The notes: generated by a model from the letters alone, not told the origin. Counted from the stretch's first letter, positions 7,361-16,255 are shown. The stretch is 17,032 bases of DNA from Methanobacteriota archaeon (GCA_002725475.1 PBPH01000100.1:1-17032); one strand, 5' to 3'. Made by a program: numbers and translations.

Positions 7361-8656
7361 TCAGTCAGCGAGGGAATGCCATGATTCTATGAGTATTTCC
7401 GCAGCTCTAACAATATCATTACTTCCAATAGAACAGAGGCCGATTCTAACACCACCTTCTAGTGGTACCACATAGAGGTGTGATTCTGCAGCCCTTTCTG
7501 CAATAGATACTGGGTCATCACAAGGAATAAATGCAAAATACCCATCATCAGAAGGCATCAATGGAAGTTCAGATTGAGACATTTTTTCATTGAATAAATT
7601 CCTTCTAATAGCAAGCATTTCTTTCAGTCTAACCTTTTCTAAACTCCATGAACTTGCCAATTCTTCATCACTGTGTATTGCCATCAAGGTAGATTGTGGC
7701 AGTCTGGGGGCTAGAGACCAAGTTCCTCGTCCGGTAACCGCACAGATCTCCCCCAGCCTTGCAACATAATCTTCTGAAGGGTGCAGGAAAACAATTGCTC
7801 CACATCTCATACCATAAATCGTATGGGATTTTGAGGCCGAAAATCCCCAACAAATAAGGAAATTTTCAGGCCAATCAGCCCAAGAGAATTTCTTATGAAT
7901 TGTTTCTGACCACCCATATGGTTCATCAGCATAGATTGCATATGCTGTATCAAGGAATAGAGTAACTCCTTTTTCAGGATGGTTTGTTGCACAGTTGATG
8001 AAAGCGTCTAGAACCAGTTCTCTACCATCTGAATCCAAAGACAATCCAGTAGGGTTGTGGGCGGGATCATTAATCCATGCTAGAATTCTTTCTTGATTGA
8101 TTGCAATCATTTCCAATTCATTTTCTAAGGCCTCAAGATCAACTTTGGGATGAGGGCTATCCGTCTTAGGTAGGATTGGCCATTCTGCAATTGGTAGTCC
8201 GCATTCTTTTGCCAACGTGTCATAGGGAGACCATCGGCGAGAACGGAATAGGATAGTATCCCCTACTGCCAACATACTTCTTGCAGAAAGGTATAGCGCA
8301 CCTGTACCACCAGGGGTTGCTACAGCATTACTGTGTAGCCCGATATCGTTTAGACTTGCAAGTCTGGGTCCAATTACGAGTTCAGATGCCAGGCGCTTGA
8401 ATTCTGGAAGGCCTGGTAGTGGGGCATAAGCAGAAAAATCAATGTCAGATTGTTTGCGTATTGTTTCCATGACGACTCTGTTGACTGCTAGTGAGCCGTC
8501 ATCTTCCAATAAACTTCCAACCGTGCCATTGATTGCCGGCTCGCCTAGGGCCTTTGCTTGTTGATATCGTCCGTACCATGAGAAAATGACATCAGAACCA
8601 GTCTTTACCCTACTTTCTAAGGGCAAAAAGGTATTCTCAAGTTCGCCTAAATCCAC
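7361..8656 (-). CDS. PLP-dependent class I/II aminotransferase
   Basis: A 431-residue fold-type I aminotransferase. Visible landmarks are the cofactor-ring loop after GGTGALYLSA (117-126), NPTG (Asn201), the FLDTAY segment with Asp236 and Tyr239, the Schiff-base Lys276 in GFSASKS followed by Arg284, and the substrate-carboxylate Arg404 in GGVRIGLCSI. The overall pattern (N-terminal INGTVG, the NPTG and GGVRIGL blocks) is closest to aspartate/aromatic aminotransferases of the AspC/TyrB type, but substrate cannot be read from sequence. The start is GTG 8656, with AGGTG (complement of 8664-8668) 7 nt upstream. It is first in a minus-strand cluster with the zinc-ribbon protein and pheS. The link to pheS hints at, but does not show, aromatic amino acid metabolism. 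Confidence 0.9.
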   Translation of the reverse strand: MDLGELENTFLPLESRVKTGSDVIFSWYGRYQQAKALGEPAINGTVGSLLEDDGSLAVNRVVMETIRKQSDIDFSAYAPLPGLPEFKRLASELVIGPRLASLNDIGLHSNAVATPGGTGALYLSARSMLAVGDTILFRSRRWSPYDTLAKECGLPIAEWPILPKTDSPHPKVDLEALENELEMIAINQERILAWINDPAHNPTGLSLDSDGRELVLDAFINCATNHPEKGVTLFLDTAYAIYADEPYGWSETIHKKFSWADWPENFLICWGFSASKSHTIYGMRCGAIVFLHPSEDYVARLGEICAVTGRGTWSLAPRLPQSTLMAIHSDEELASSWSLEKVRLKEMLAIRRNLFNEKMSQSELPLMPSDDGYFAFIPCDDPVSIAERAAESHLYVVPLEGGVRIGLCSIGSNDIVRAAEILIESWHSLAD

Positions 8657-8747
8657 AGAATCACACCTAAGGGGCCAGAAGTCGCCGGACCATCCAACGT
8701 GGGTGTGGTAATCAAACCATTCGCTTGTTGAGGGGTTTTGAAAAATG

Positions 8748-8766
8748 CTTTCTCTGTAAGAGAAAG
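8748..8766. promoter_or_regulatory. Perfect 8-bp inverted repeat in divergent intergenic region
   Basis: CTTTCTCT (8748-8755), spacer GTA, AGAGAAAG (8759-8766) form a perfect dyad in the 153-bp gap between the divergent aminotransferase and giant surface-protein genes. It lies 43 nt before the surface-protein ATG and could be an operator for a dimeric regulator or a hairpin in the 5' leader. No clear TATA box was identified in the gap. A strong Shine-Dalgarno tract (GGAGGGGGAGGG, 8795-8806) follows. Confidence 0.45.
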
Positions 8767-8809
8767 ATTCACTATCGATTCAACTACTCGGTATGGAGGG
8801 GGAGGGTCT

Positions 8810-11800
8810 ATGAAGCGTGGTGCCACCATCCTAATTCTTCTGATGCTCACCTCATCTTTAGGTTCTTTATTGCCTAACAATTTGCATCAAGAAGAGTTAT
8901 TTCAGGACGGATTGGATTTGGATTCTGCATCACTAAATTCTACAGAAATAATTTCAATTACTAATTATCCAACCACCGTTTCTAATTCTTTTAAGTTAGA
9001 CCTACCTGAAAATCAAGCAGTTCGAAATATAAGTCTTGAATTGGCCCCTTTGGAACTTTCACGCAGTGAAGGGCACTCATTTACTCAATCCAGTGATTTC
9101 AATCAATCAGGAGCCTTATCCCAAGGAGTTGACTATAATTCTTCAGGGCTTCAGGTATCTGCAATTGATGAATACTGGTCATTTGAAAACTCTGGTAATT
9201 TACCATCTGGATGGTCTACATCCAATACCAATTACGGTTTGATAAATACCATGACTTGTGGTACAAATGGTAGTAGCAGTCGTTCTTTGACACTACGCCA
9301 TGGCACTGTAACTGTGACATCCAACACAATTGATCTTTCATCCCTCTCTCACGGAATGATGTCCCTATGGATGACTGAAGGGCGTAGTGGATGCGGTGAG
9401 GATCCTGATGGAAGCGAGCATCTTTATGTTGAGTACAAGCGTTCTTCAGGAAGCTGGGGTTCAATTACTACCTATTATGGGCACCAAGGATATCCGGGAT
9501 ATACAAATAGAAATGATCAGTTCAATCTACCAAATGATGCTTTTCATTCTAACTTCCAGTTTAGATTTAGGCTACCTCACGGTTCAGGGACGTGTTGTGA
9601 TTGGTGGTTTGTTGATGATGTAAGGCTAACAAAACCAGGAGGTCAGGGGAATTGGACGACTCCTGCATTTGGGCCTAATGCATCGAATCCAACATTCCGC
9701 TCATTACCCGGGCCATACGGGATGATGAGTATCGATACAGATTCATCATCTAGTTCAGTATCTTGGTCGGTACTCGACGCTTCAAATGGCACAATTCTAG
9801 ATGGATATAATGATCGTTCGGAAAATTGGGCAGATTTAGGTGGTATTGATTGGACAAAACACCCCTCAATTCGTCTGAAGGTTACCTTAACTGCACAAGG
9901 TACAGGCTCAATTACTAAAGTAAATGGGGTACATATACAGGGGAAATTTGTCAATTCATTTGATGAGAATCCAACAGATTGGGCCCTAAATTCGTGTAGT
10001 TGGGATGGGGATAGTATTACAGGTTCTGGTTACGCTTATTCGCCAACAATGAATTCTAGACGCCCTATTAGCAAGATTACAACAGCAATCATACATTCTG
10101 GTGGTGGGGTTTTGGAGGCTACTATAGATGGTGCAACTTGGTTTTCATTGAATGCAAATGGGCCCAACGAAATCCAAGATAGAACTAACAATATTCAATT
10201 TCGATGGAATTCTCAGGGTACAAGTTTTGATTTACAGCATTTTGAAGTTGAACTTCATGGTGCTGGTCTTCCGTCATCACCATCGATAGATCTCTTAGGT
10301 ACAGGAAGAGGTGAGTGGGGAATCACAAATCAATCAATAGGCACATGGGGTTGGCAGGATGTTCTCGAAAATGGTAATCATTCAATCGACCTAAAATTCC
10401 CTGCTCTACATTCCATTCCAATTTGGATACCCAAGGATTCTCATGGTGATTTCATCTTTGAAATAAGTCCTGAACTAACTTCAGGTGTTTCAAATCTACA
10501 TATTGATTTGAATATTGGTAACAATTTGATATCATCTTGGAGTTACGGTTCTGGCTACGATTCTCAAGCTTTCAAAGTAGAATCTTCCGACAAACCCAAT
10601 TTCCTATCTCAGTTGGCTAGCGCTCAAGCAATATGGAGTGATTCTGAAGTTGAATACATACGTGCAGACCTGTCATTAGATGGTACTTCAGGGGGGGCAA
10701 GATTAGGAGGGATTGCCATACCTTACAATTCAGTAGCATCACTGTTCTTTGTACCAGATTCTAATTTTGTTTTGAATTTAAACAATCTTGCCAGCAGCAT
10801 GACACCTAATTCAGGGTGGGTTACCGTACCTTTGGCAATGAGTTGGGAATTCCCTGCATCTATGGAAGTAACCCTCACTGAATTGAATACTGGTTTAGCA
10901 ACTAACATAGAATTGGAAAACGCATCCAATCTCTCTGCCACTCTTTCACCATCTTGGCAGTGGTTTGAGTTTGGCCACAATATTTCTGTCTTGGAAGGAG
11001 AATTGGCAGCACTAAGATATGACCTTGTTGGAGATAACAATGCTGTCACATACACTGTTTGGTTGGGTTCATCCCCCCTTCCTGGAGATTCTTTAGAAGG
11101 GGATTCGAATGCCATTGTAATCCCTGAAATATTCAGCACTGGTGGATACAGTGTACCCCCTGGTTCCACAGGTCCAGGGATTTGCTGTGAATTACACCCG
11201 ACCCTAAAATTCTCACTTAATGCATCATGGGATGATGAAGAAATATTGTCACTTACTTTACGTGGTGTGATGAAAGACGGTCTGATTTCTTTGCCATGGG
11301 TACACTTGTTTGGGCCTGGCCCCTCTCAAGGAGTTGAGAATGATGTATTCATTTCTGATTGGAATGTTCTAAATGATCAATCCATCGTAATACCTCAAGA
11401 TTCATCATATTTGAAATCGGATTCGAATATTTCTGTAGAAGTAGACTTCAATTTTGAGGGTTTAGAGGATATGTTTGCTCCACGCAGTGGAGATATAGAA
11501 ATTAGATTAATTGAGAATGGGGTACTAAAAAGCCAAACTACAGAATTAAATCAAGGCAAAGCGATTTTTAATACTCGGACACCATTAGCTACGGGAATGG
11601 TTGAATATTCAATCGAAACCGCTCTTTTATCAGGAGGTAGTGATGTAACTACAATTAGTTTGAATCGTACATTCGAAATAGATTCTATTTCACCACAAGT
11701 AATCAATCAGAGTGTGGCCTCACACGACCATCTTGAACCATCAATCACACAAACGCTGACATTTGAATTATCAGATAATCCTGTTCTACCAGAAGAGGTG

Positions 11801-14029
11801 ACACTCATGCTTTGGCGTGAATGGCAAGAAGATATTGATGGGGACGGTGAAATTGATTCAGAAGAATTCACTCCACAGGAATTAATTCTCCCAATTAATT
11901 TGTCAGCAACTAGAGGAAATTATTCATTCACTTTCGATGACACTTATGGTATCGAAGGAGAGTTTGTTGCAGGTTATCTCGTAGGTTCAGATCCAGCAGG
12001 TAATACGGTGATTGGTGGTGGGAGCGAACTCAATAATTCACATTTGTTTATTTATCAATTGATGACAGATGAAGCCCCGAAAATAATTCGAGACGGCGCT
12101 ACATGGAATGATGGCCCAAGGGATTGGCTACACCCATCACCAATATATTCAATCACAATTCCTTTTGAGGAGGAAAATGGTTATTCAGATGTTAGCCAAG
12201 TCACTCTTAATCTAGCGGGTAATTCTGTAGAAGATCAACTAACAGTTGTTTGGGACTCATTAAACGAACATTGTACATCAATGAGCGAACACCTTCAGTT
12301 AGTGGGATGTCAGATTGTTGCTAGTGAGAATAACCTGTCTGCATTCACAACAGAAATGGAAATAGTGGTTGATTTCAAACTTGCTTGGACAATTCCAGAT
12401 GAAGGTGATTTGAGGAGAGAACCAGATATTGAGGTAGTGGATCGTGCAGGGCAGGGCGATTGGGTAGCATTGCCCGAATTGAGATGGCGTTTTCTGGCGG
12501 ATTTAGGGGTTTTATCCGATAGTATCAATTTAGAAATTGAAGAAGGCAAACGTTCTGCTAATGGCGCATGGGTGGCTCCAGGGAGCAATATTACAGTGTC
12601 TGGAATGGTTGCATTCTCACCTACGGGAGACGCCCCTCAAGACCAAATCAAAGTGAAAGTATTGCTTGGAGATAAAACTGTGATAGTAAGCACTCTTAAT
12701 GGGCATTGGTCTGCAACTCTTCGCGCATCTTCCGACTCCGAATCAGCTGAATTGCTAACATTTGAATTGACTGAACTTCACGTTCAAGCCAGAGATGTAA
12801 CAGACCCTGGTCTTTCTATGTTCTATATTACAGTGGACAATTCACCTCCGATTCCAATATCTGTTGTTGGCCCCCGAATTTCAAACGAAATTCATGTATC
12901 CTCACTATCTTCTCTGATGGTTGAATTGAAAGTTGAGGAGATGGAACAACTAGATGTTGAAACATTATCCCTTCATTGGCTAGTAACTCATGGTTCAAAT
13001 CCTCAGGGTGATGAAATTGCTAGGGGGCAAAGCCCAGTTACCTTGCCAGGACATAATGCTGCAGGTTCAGCAATTCCAGTTCGAGCAACAATAGACCTGC
13101 AAACAGCAATTCCAGCTGAAATGTTAGCCGAAGAACTATCTCTTCATGTTTGGATAACTGGCCGGGATATGGTTGGTCAAAACATGGTTTCGGACATATT
13201 ATTCAATTCGGAAAGGAGCCCATTTGCATCTTGGGAAATTCAACAATTGAAAGCAATTCTTCTAGTTGAAGATTCAGATCTGACTTATTCAAATAGTGGT
13301 GAAATATATCTTGGAGATACGATAGTAGTTTCAATAGAAGTGCACAATATTGGCCAAGTTTATGGATATGCGCAGATTACTCTAGAGGAAGTAGATTCTG
13401 CGGGTTTGCGTAGAAGTATTACTGATATCCCTACAAATGTAGGAGTTGAATCAGGAACATCAAGTGAAGCCCGCATCGATTGGACTCCTGAAAATCTTGG
13501 TCATTATCACATTGTTGTTACAATGGACGGTCAAGAGGTTGCTTCTGGGATTTCGGTTACAGTAAATGACCTACCAGAGTCGGGTATTCTTTCTGACCTT
13601 GATGCAAAAGGATTCACAATTGAATGGCTGGGAATTATAGGTGGATTATTCATAATATTAACACTAATTGTTGTAGTTGGATTACGTTCTGGGGGTAATA
13701 ACGAAAAGGAATGGTTTGAAGAGAACGAAGATGCAATATCTGAAGCAGAAGAGAATACAAACCAATCGGAAACAACAATGGAGATGCAAGCCTATCTTAA
13801 TTATCTAAATCAAGGAGGCCATGGGGGGCAAAATCAGATTACTCAAGAGCAATATGCTCAGTGGCAACAATATAATGCGACACAGCAACAGCAACGAATG
13901 ACTAGCGAGCAATATGAGCAATGGTTACAATGGGCGGCTTGGCAACAGGCCCAACAACAACAATATGCACAACAACAAGGTTGGTCTGGATACCAGCAGG
14001 CTCAGTATGATTATAATAAAAATCGCTGA
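8810..14029 (+). CDS. Giant membrane-anchored surface protein with Q-rich cytoplasmic tail
   Basis: A 1739-residue exported protein of no recognised single family. The ATG at 8810 starts a classic signal peptide (KRG, then a hydrophobic core to about residue 20) and has GGAGGGGGAGGG just upstream; an in-frame TTG at 8738 would bury the signal peptide. Residues ~121-273 resemble a MAM/jelly-roll module, with GCGEDPDG, TCCDWWFVDDVRL and paired Cys. The long Asn/Ser-rich beta region beyond contains an EF-hand-like loop, DIDGDGEIDSEEF (~1008-1020). A CARDB-like beta module sits at about 1498-1586. One TM helix (~1606-1627) precedes an acidic stretch and a Gln/Tyr/Trp-rich tail (~1678-1739). Topology is mostly outside with the tail in the cytoplasm. 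Likely roles are adhesion or envelope structure. It stands alone, divergent from the aminotransferase and abutting tRNA-Thr. Confidence 0.8.
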   Translation: MKRGATILILLMLTSSLGSLLPNNLHQEELFQDGLDLDSASLNSTEIISITNYPTTVSNSFKLDLPENQAVRNISLELAPLELSRSEGHSFTQSSDFNQSGALSQGVDYNSSGLQVSAIDEYWSFENSGNLPSGWSTSNTNYGLINTMTCGTNGSSSRSLTLRHGTVTVTSNTIDLSSLSHGMMSLWMTEGRSGCGEDPDGSEHLYVEYKRSSGSWGSITTYYGHQGYPGYTNRNDQFNLPNDAFHSNFQFRFRLPHGSGTCCDWWFVDDVRLTKPGGQGNWTTPAFGPNASNPTFRSLPGPYGMMSIDTDSSSSSVSWSVLDASNGTILDGYNDRSENWADLGGIDWTKHPSIRLKVTLTAQGTGSITKVNGVHIQGKFVNSFDENPTDWALNSCSWDGDSITGSGYAYSPTMNSRRPISKITTAIIHSGGGVLEATIDGATWFSLNANGPNEIQDRTNNIQFRWNSQGTSFDLQHFEVELHGAGLPSSPSIDLLGTGRGEWGITNQSIGTWGWQDVLENGNHSIDLKFPALHSIPIWIPKDSHGDFIFEISPELTSGVSNLHIDLNIGNNLISSWSYGSGYDSQAFKVESSDKPNFLSQLASAQAIWSDSEVEYIRADLSLDGTSGGARLGGIAIPYNSVASLFFVPDSNFVLNLNNLASSMTPNSGWVTVPLAMSWEFPASMEVTLTELNTGLATNIELENASNLSATLSPSWQWFEFGHNISVLEGELAALRYDLVGDNNAVTYTVWLGSSPLPGDSLEGDSNAIVIPEIFSTGGYSVPPGSTGPGICCELHPTLKFSLNASWDDEEILSLTLRGVMKDGLISLPWVHLFGPGPSQGVENDVFISDWNVLNDQSIVIPQDSSYLKSDSNISVEVDFNFEGLEDMFAPRSGDIEIRLIENGVLKSQTTELNQGKAIFNTRTPLATGMVEYSIETALLSGGSDVTTISLNRTFEIDSISPQVINQSVASHDHLEPSITQTLTFELSDNPVLPEEVTLMLWREWQEDIDGDGEIDSEEFTPQELILPINLSATRGNYSFTFDDTYGIEGEFVAGYLVGSDPAGNTVIGGGSELNNSHLFIYQLMTDEAPKIIRDGATWNDGPRDWLHPSPIYSITIPFEEENGYSDVSQVTLNLAGNSVEDQLTVVWDSLNEHCTSMSEHLQLVGCQIVASENNLSAFTTEMEIVVDFKLAWTIPDEGDLRREPDIEVVDRAGQGDWVALPELRWRFLADLGVLSDSINLEIEEGKRSANGAWVAPGSNITVSGMVAFSPTGDAPQDQIKVKVLLGDKTVIVSTLNGHWSATLRASSDSESAELLTFELTELHVQARDVTDPGLSMFYITVDNSPPIPISVVGPRISNEIHVSSLSSLMVELKVEEMEQLDVETLSLHWLVTHGSNPQGDEIARGQSPVTLPGHNAAGSAIPVRATIDLQTAIPAEMLAEELSLHVWITGRDMVGQNMVSDILFNSERSPFASWEIQQLKAILLVEDSDLTYSNSGEIYLGDTIVVSIEVHNIGQVYGYAQITLEEVDSAGLRRSITDIPTNVGVESGTSSEARIDWTPENLGHYHIVVTMDGQEVASGISVTVNDLPESGILSDLDAKGFTIEWLGIIGGLFIILTLIVVVGLRSGGNNEKEWFEENEDAISEAEENTNQSETTMEMQAYLNYLNQGGHGGQNQITQEQYAQWQQYNATQQQQRMTSEQYEQWLQWAAWQQAQQQQYAQQQGWSGYQQAQYDYNKNR
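13844..14026 (+). repeat. Low-complexity Gln/Tyr/Trp-rich coding repeats
   Basis: The last ~60 codons of the surface-protein gene carry two copies of an EQY(A/E)QW(Q/L)Q(Y/W) motif, each followed by runs of four Gln, then further QQ/YAQQQ units. The DNA is a matching run of CAA/CAG codons. The segment follows the TM helix and so should lie in the cytoplasm. Confidence 0.8.
14017..14023 (-). terminator. Possible oligo-T terminator of tRNA-Thr
   Basis: On the minus strand a run of five T (complement of 14018-14022) in an A/T-rich stretch lies 14 nt beyond the tRNA 3' end. Archaeal transcription commonly ends at such T tracts. It sits inside the 3' end of the convergent surface-protein gene. 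Confidence 0.3.
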
Positions 14030-14035
14030 TTTTGA

Positions 14036-14108
14036 AGCCAACAGAGAGATTTGAACTCCCGGCCTGCTGATTACAAATCAGCCGCTCTACCAGCTAAGCT
14101 ATGTTGGC
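14036..14108 (-). tRNA. tRNA-Thr (anticodon UGU)
   Basis: All four arms fold canonically on the minus strand. The acceptor stem is GCCAACA/TGTTGGC, the D stem GCTT/GAGC, the anticodon stem GCTGA/TCAGC with loop TTTGTAA, a 5-nt variable region, and the T arm GGGAG/CTCTC with loop TTCAAAT. The anticodon (complement of 14073-14075) is UGU, reading ACA and related Thr codons. Length is 73 nt with U as discriminator base; CCA is not encoded (TCA follows) and must be added after transcription. There is no intron. It lies tail to tail with the giant surface-protein gene and head to head with folD. Confidence 0.95.
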
Positions 14109-14199
14109 GCCAAGCCACCGGACGAACCTATCAGTTTTGAATCTCACAGTCTCAAGAGAGCGCAAATGGTCAAGTGTAACCCTCTTCTCGAACAATCCA

Positions 14200-15066
14200 A
14201 TGGGTGCAATGCTACTCGATGGGAAGGCTTGCGCAGCAGACTTGGAGATCAGACTAAAAGAGCAAATTTCATCTTGCAAAATTCAGCCCCATTTAGCAGT
14301 AATAATTGTTGGTGATGACCCAGCATCTCATGTATATGTTAGGAATAAGGTTCTATCGTGCGAACGACTAGGAATTAAATCAACACATATCTCATTACCC
14401 GCTGAAACAGAACAAGATTTCATTGCTGAAAAAATTAGATCACTTAATGCCGATGACTCTCTTCATGGAATTCTAATTCAATCCCCATTACCACCTCATA
14501 TGGATGAAGAAATGTTGACTGAATTGATTGATCCTAGAAAAGATGTGGATGGATTCCACCCGATTAATCTCGGGCGTCTTGTTCAAGGTAGAGTTGAAGG
14601 CATGGTTCCTTGCACCCCCTCAGGTGTAATGGAACTGCTAAATTGGGCAGAAGTAGAATTATCTGGGAAAAAAGCAGTAGTTATTGGCCGTTCCTTCAAT
14701 GTAGGGATGCCGCAAGCGCTTCTTTTGGCCGCGAAAGGTGCAGATGCCACAGTAACAATTGTTCATTCACGAACAGTGGATGCAAAAGCAGAATGCCTAG
14801 CAGCTGATATCATAATTGCTGCAGTTGGTCGTCCTGGGATGGTAAAGTCTGATTGGATTAAGCCCGGTGCGGTGGTCATAGATGTTGGAATTAATCGCGT
14901 AGATGATTCTACTAGGGAACGCGGTTGGAGACTAGCAGGCGATGTAGATCCTGAAGTTCAAGAAGTCGCATCTCTTTTGTCTCCAGTTCCAGGTGGTGTT
15001 GGTCCAATGACTGTAGCCATGCTAATGGCCAACACCGTTAAATCAGCAACTTTTCTTCAAGATTAA
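14200..15066 (+). CDS. folD: Bifunctional methylenetetrahydrofolate dehydrogenase/cyclohydrolase
   Basis: FolD oxidises 5,10-methylene-THF to methenyl-THF and hydrolyses it to 10-formyl-THF, supplying one-carbon units in the cytoplasm. The 288 residues match the family length. Motifs include VGDDPASHVYVRNK with Tyr46 and catalytic Lys50, Gln94 in GILIQSPLP, Asp117 in RKDVDGF, PCTPSG (137-142), the nucleotide-binding GRSFNVGMP (163-171) and the C-terminal SPVPGGVGPMTVA block. The reading frame is open from 14101, but that ATG lies inside the tRNA gene, so the start is taken as ATG 14200; ATG 14209 is a close alternative directly before LLDGK. Neither start has an evident Shine-Dalgarno site. 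The Met in the usual VGxP basic position is a small deviation. The gene ends 7 bp from the convergent suf operon. Confidence 0.95.
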   Translation: MGAMLLDGKACAADLEIRLKEQISSCKIQPHLAVIIVGDDPASHVYVRNKVLSCERLGIKSTHISLPAETEQDFIAEKIRSLNADDSLHGILIQSPLPPHMDEEMLTELIDPRKDVDGFHPINLGRLVQGRVEGMVPCTPSGVMELLNWAEVELSGKKAVVIGRSFNVGMPQALLLAAKGADATVTIVHSRTVDAKAECLAADIIIAAVGRPGMVKSDWIKPGAVVIDVGINRVDDSTRERGWRLAGDVDPEVQEVASLLSPVPGGVGPMTVAMLMANTVKSATFLQD

Positions 15067-15073
15067 TTGGAAA

Positions 15074-15391
15074 TCAGAATATTCCCATATCCATTAGTGC
15101 ATCTTCACTAGCATGTTTCTTTGGGTCCCAACGTGGCGTCCAAACTAAATTGACATGAACAGAATCTATTCCGTCTGTAGAAAGTGTAGCGCGATGAACT
15201 GCTGCCATAATTTCAGGTGCTACGGGACATCCTGGAGATGTTAAAGTCAAATCGATTTCTACGTGAATTCCATTATCTAAATCTTCAATTCTTACGTCAT
15301 AGATTAGCCCCAGTTCAACCAAACTAATTTCCAACTCAGGGTCTTCTACAGGGTGAATTGCAGCTAACACAGTTTCCTTGGTAACAGTCAT
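15074..15391 (-). CDS. SufT/MIP18-type (DUF59) Fe-S cluster assembly protein
   Basis: A 105-residue single-domain MIP18/PaaD-family protein. The conserved features are the DPE motif (Asp17-Glu19), the LTSPGCP loop with Cys55, and the C-terminal block WTPRWDP...ALMDMGIF characteristic of SufT-like members. Family members act in maturation or transfer of Fe-S clusters in the cytoplasm. ATG 15391 lies 5 nt after the stop of the DUF302-SufE gene, so the two are co-transcribed, and the sufS context supports the Fe-S role. Length is normal for the family. Confidence 0.9.
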   Translation of the reverse strand: MTVTKETVLAAIHPVEDPELEISLVELGLIYDVRIEDLDNGIHVEIDLTLTSPGCPVAPEIMAAVHRATLSTDGIDSVHVNLVWTPRWDPKKHASEDALMDMGIF

Positions 15392-15396
15392 TTAGA

Positions 15397-16251
15397 TCAC
15401 TTAATCATTTCACGTGCTTCTTTCCGAACCTTAGTAAACATGTTTAGAAATCCATTAGCGCGATTTGGGGTGAGGGTTTCTTGAAATCCAAGCTCTCTGG
15501 CGAATGTTGCTGGGAAATCTGCTACTTCAGCAGGAGTCAATCCGTTAATTGCCTTCTGTGTTATTGCCATCAAGCCCTGAACAATTTGTGCATCCGCCCC
15601 ACCTACCATACGAAATCCGCCATCATCATCTAGTGAGCAAGCGACATGAGCTTCCGATTGACACCCATGTACCTTATTATCCTCGTTCCAATTCTCTGGA
15701 GATAACATTTCACACTCACTTGCCCAGTCATAGAGCACCTCATAACGCTCCATTGCATCATCAATTTCTCTAAATTCATCAATTATTTTTTGTAACTCTG
15801 GTGGCCAATTTCCAGCCCCCCAAGAACCACCTGAAAATTCCCCTTGGGTCTTTGGAGTAGTTCGTTCGGGAATTTCATTTATCAGGGTCTCGAGACGTGA
15901 GCCAACATCTTCAGCTAATTCATTAATGACATCGTCTCCTAGAATTGCCAACATCTCTCGGGGCTCCATTACTGATACAATGACATCTTCACCTTCAACA
16001 TGAATTGCAACATTGCATGGTAACAAAACACCTAGATCTGGCCTTGCCTCCAAGCCACGAGCTGCATGCTTTGGCATACATGCTCCAAGAATCAAGTATG
16101 GGCGATATACCTCACCCATCGATTGCAAAATATTTCCCGAAACATCAATCTCGCTTATGATGCCAAATCCGGATTCTGAAATCATTTCTCTGACGATATC
16201 AACTGTATCATCAAAATTGGAATTACTCTTTGCATGTCTTTCAAATTGCAT
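15397..16251 (-). CDS. DUF302-SufE fusion protein
   Basis: A 284-residue two-domain protein. Residues ~9-125 match the DUF302 fold, including ILGACMPKHAARGLE (54-68) and the LLPCNVAI strand (77-84). A Gly/Ser/Trp linker (139-150) leads to a SufE domain (~151-284) with the sulfur-accepting Cys197 in VHGCQSE. SufE takes persulfide sulfur from SufS and passes it to the scaffold. DUF302 has no established biochemical role that I can name. ATG 16251 is preferred over TTG 16275: the sequence AAGGTGA, which contains the sufS stop codon, lies 4 nt upstream and serves as its Shine-Dalgarno site, implying coupled translation with sufS. Both domains look intact. Confidence 0.88.
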   Translation of the reverse strand: MQFERHAKSNSNFDDTVDIVREMISESGFGIISEIDVSGNILQSMGEVYRPYLILGACMPKHAARGLEARPDLGVLLPCNVAIHVEGEDVIVSVMEPREMLAILGDDVINELAEDVGSRLETLINEIPERTTPKTQGEFSGGSWGAGNWPPELQKIIDEFREIDDAMERYEVLYDWASECEMLSPENWNEDNKVHGCQSEAHVACSLDDDGGFRMVGGADAQIVQGLMAITQKAINGLTPAEVADFPATFARELGFQETLTPNRANGFLNMFTKVRKEAREMIK

Positions 16252-16255
16252 GATT

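Noticed and set aside
6982..7392. 136-codon open frame on the + strand opposite the zinc-ribbon gene
   Set aside because: It is antisense to a gene with clear TM and zinc-ribbon features and has no recognisable protein character of its own.
8738..8809. Longer start of the giant surface protein at TTG 8738
   Set aside because: It would put 24 residues before a clear signal peptide, lacks a ribosome-binding site, and covers the inverted repeat; ATG 8810 has a strong one.
10723..11169. 148-codon open frame on the - strand within the surface-protein gene
   Set aside because: Antisense shadow of a long, consistent coding frame with no ribosome-binding site or domain.
14101..14199. Upstream extension of folD starting at ATG 14101
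   Set aside because: That ATG lies within the acceptor end of tRNA-Thr, and the extra 33 residues have no counterpart in FolD proteins.
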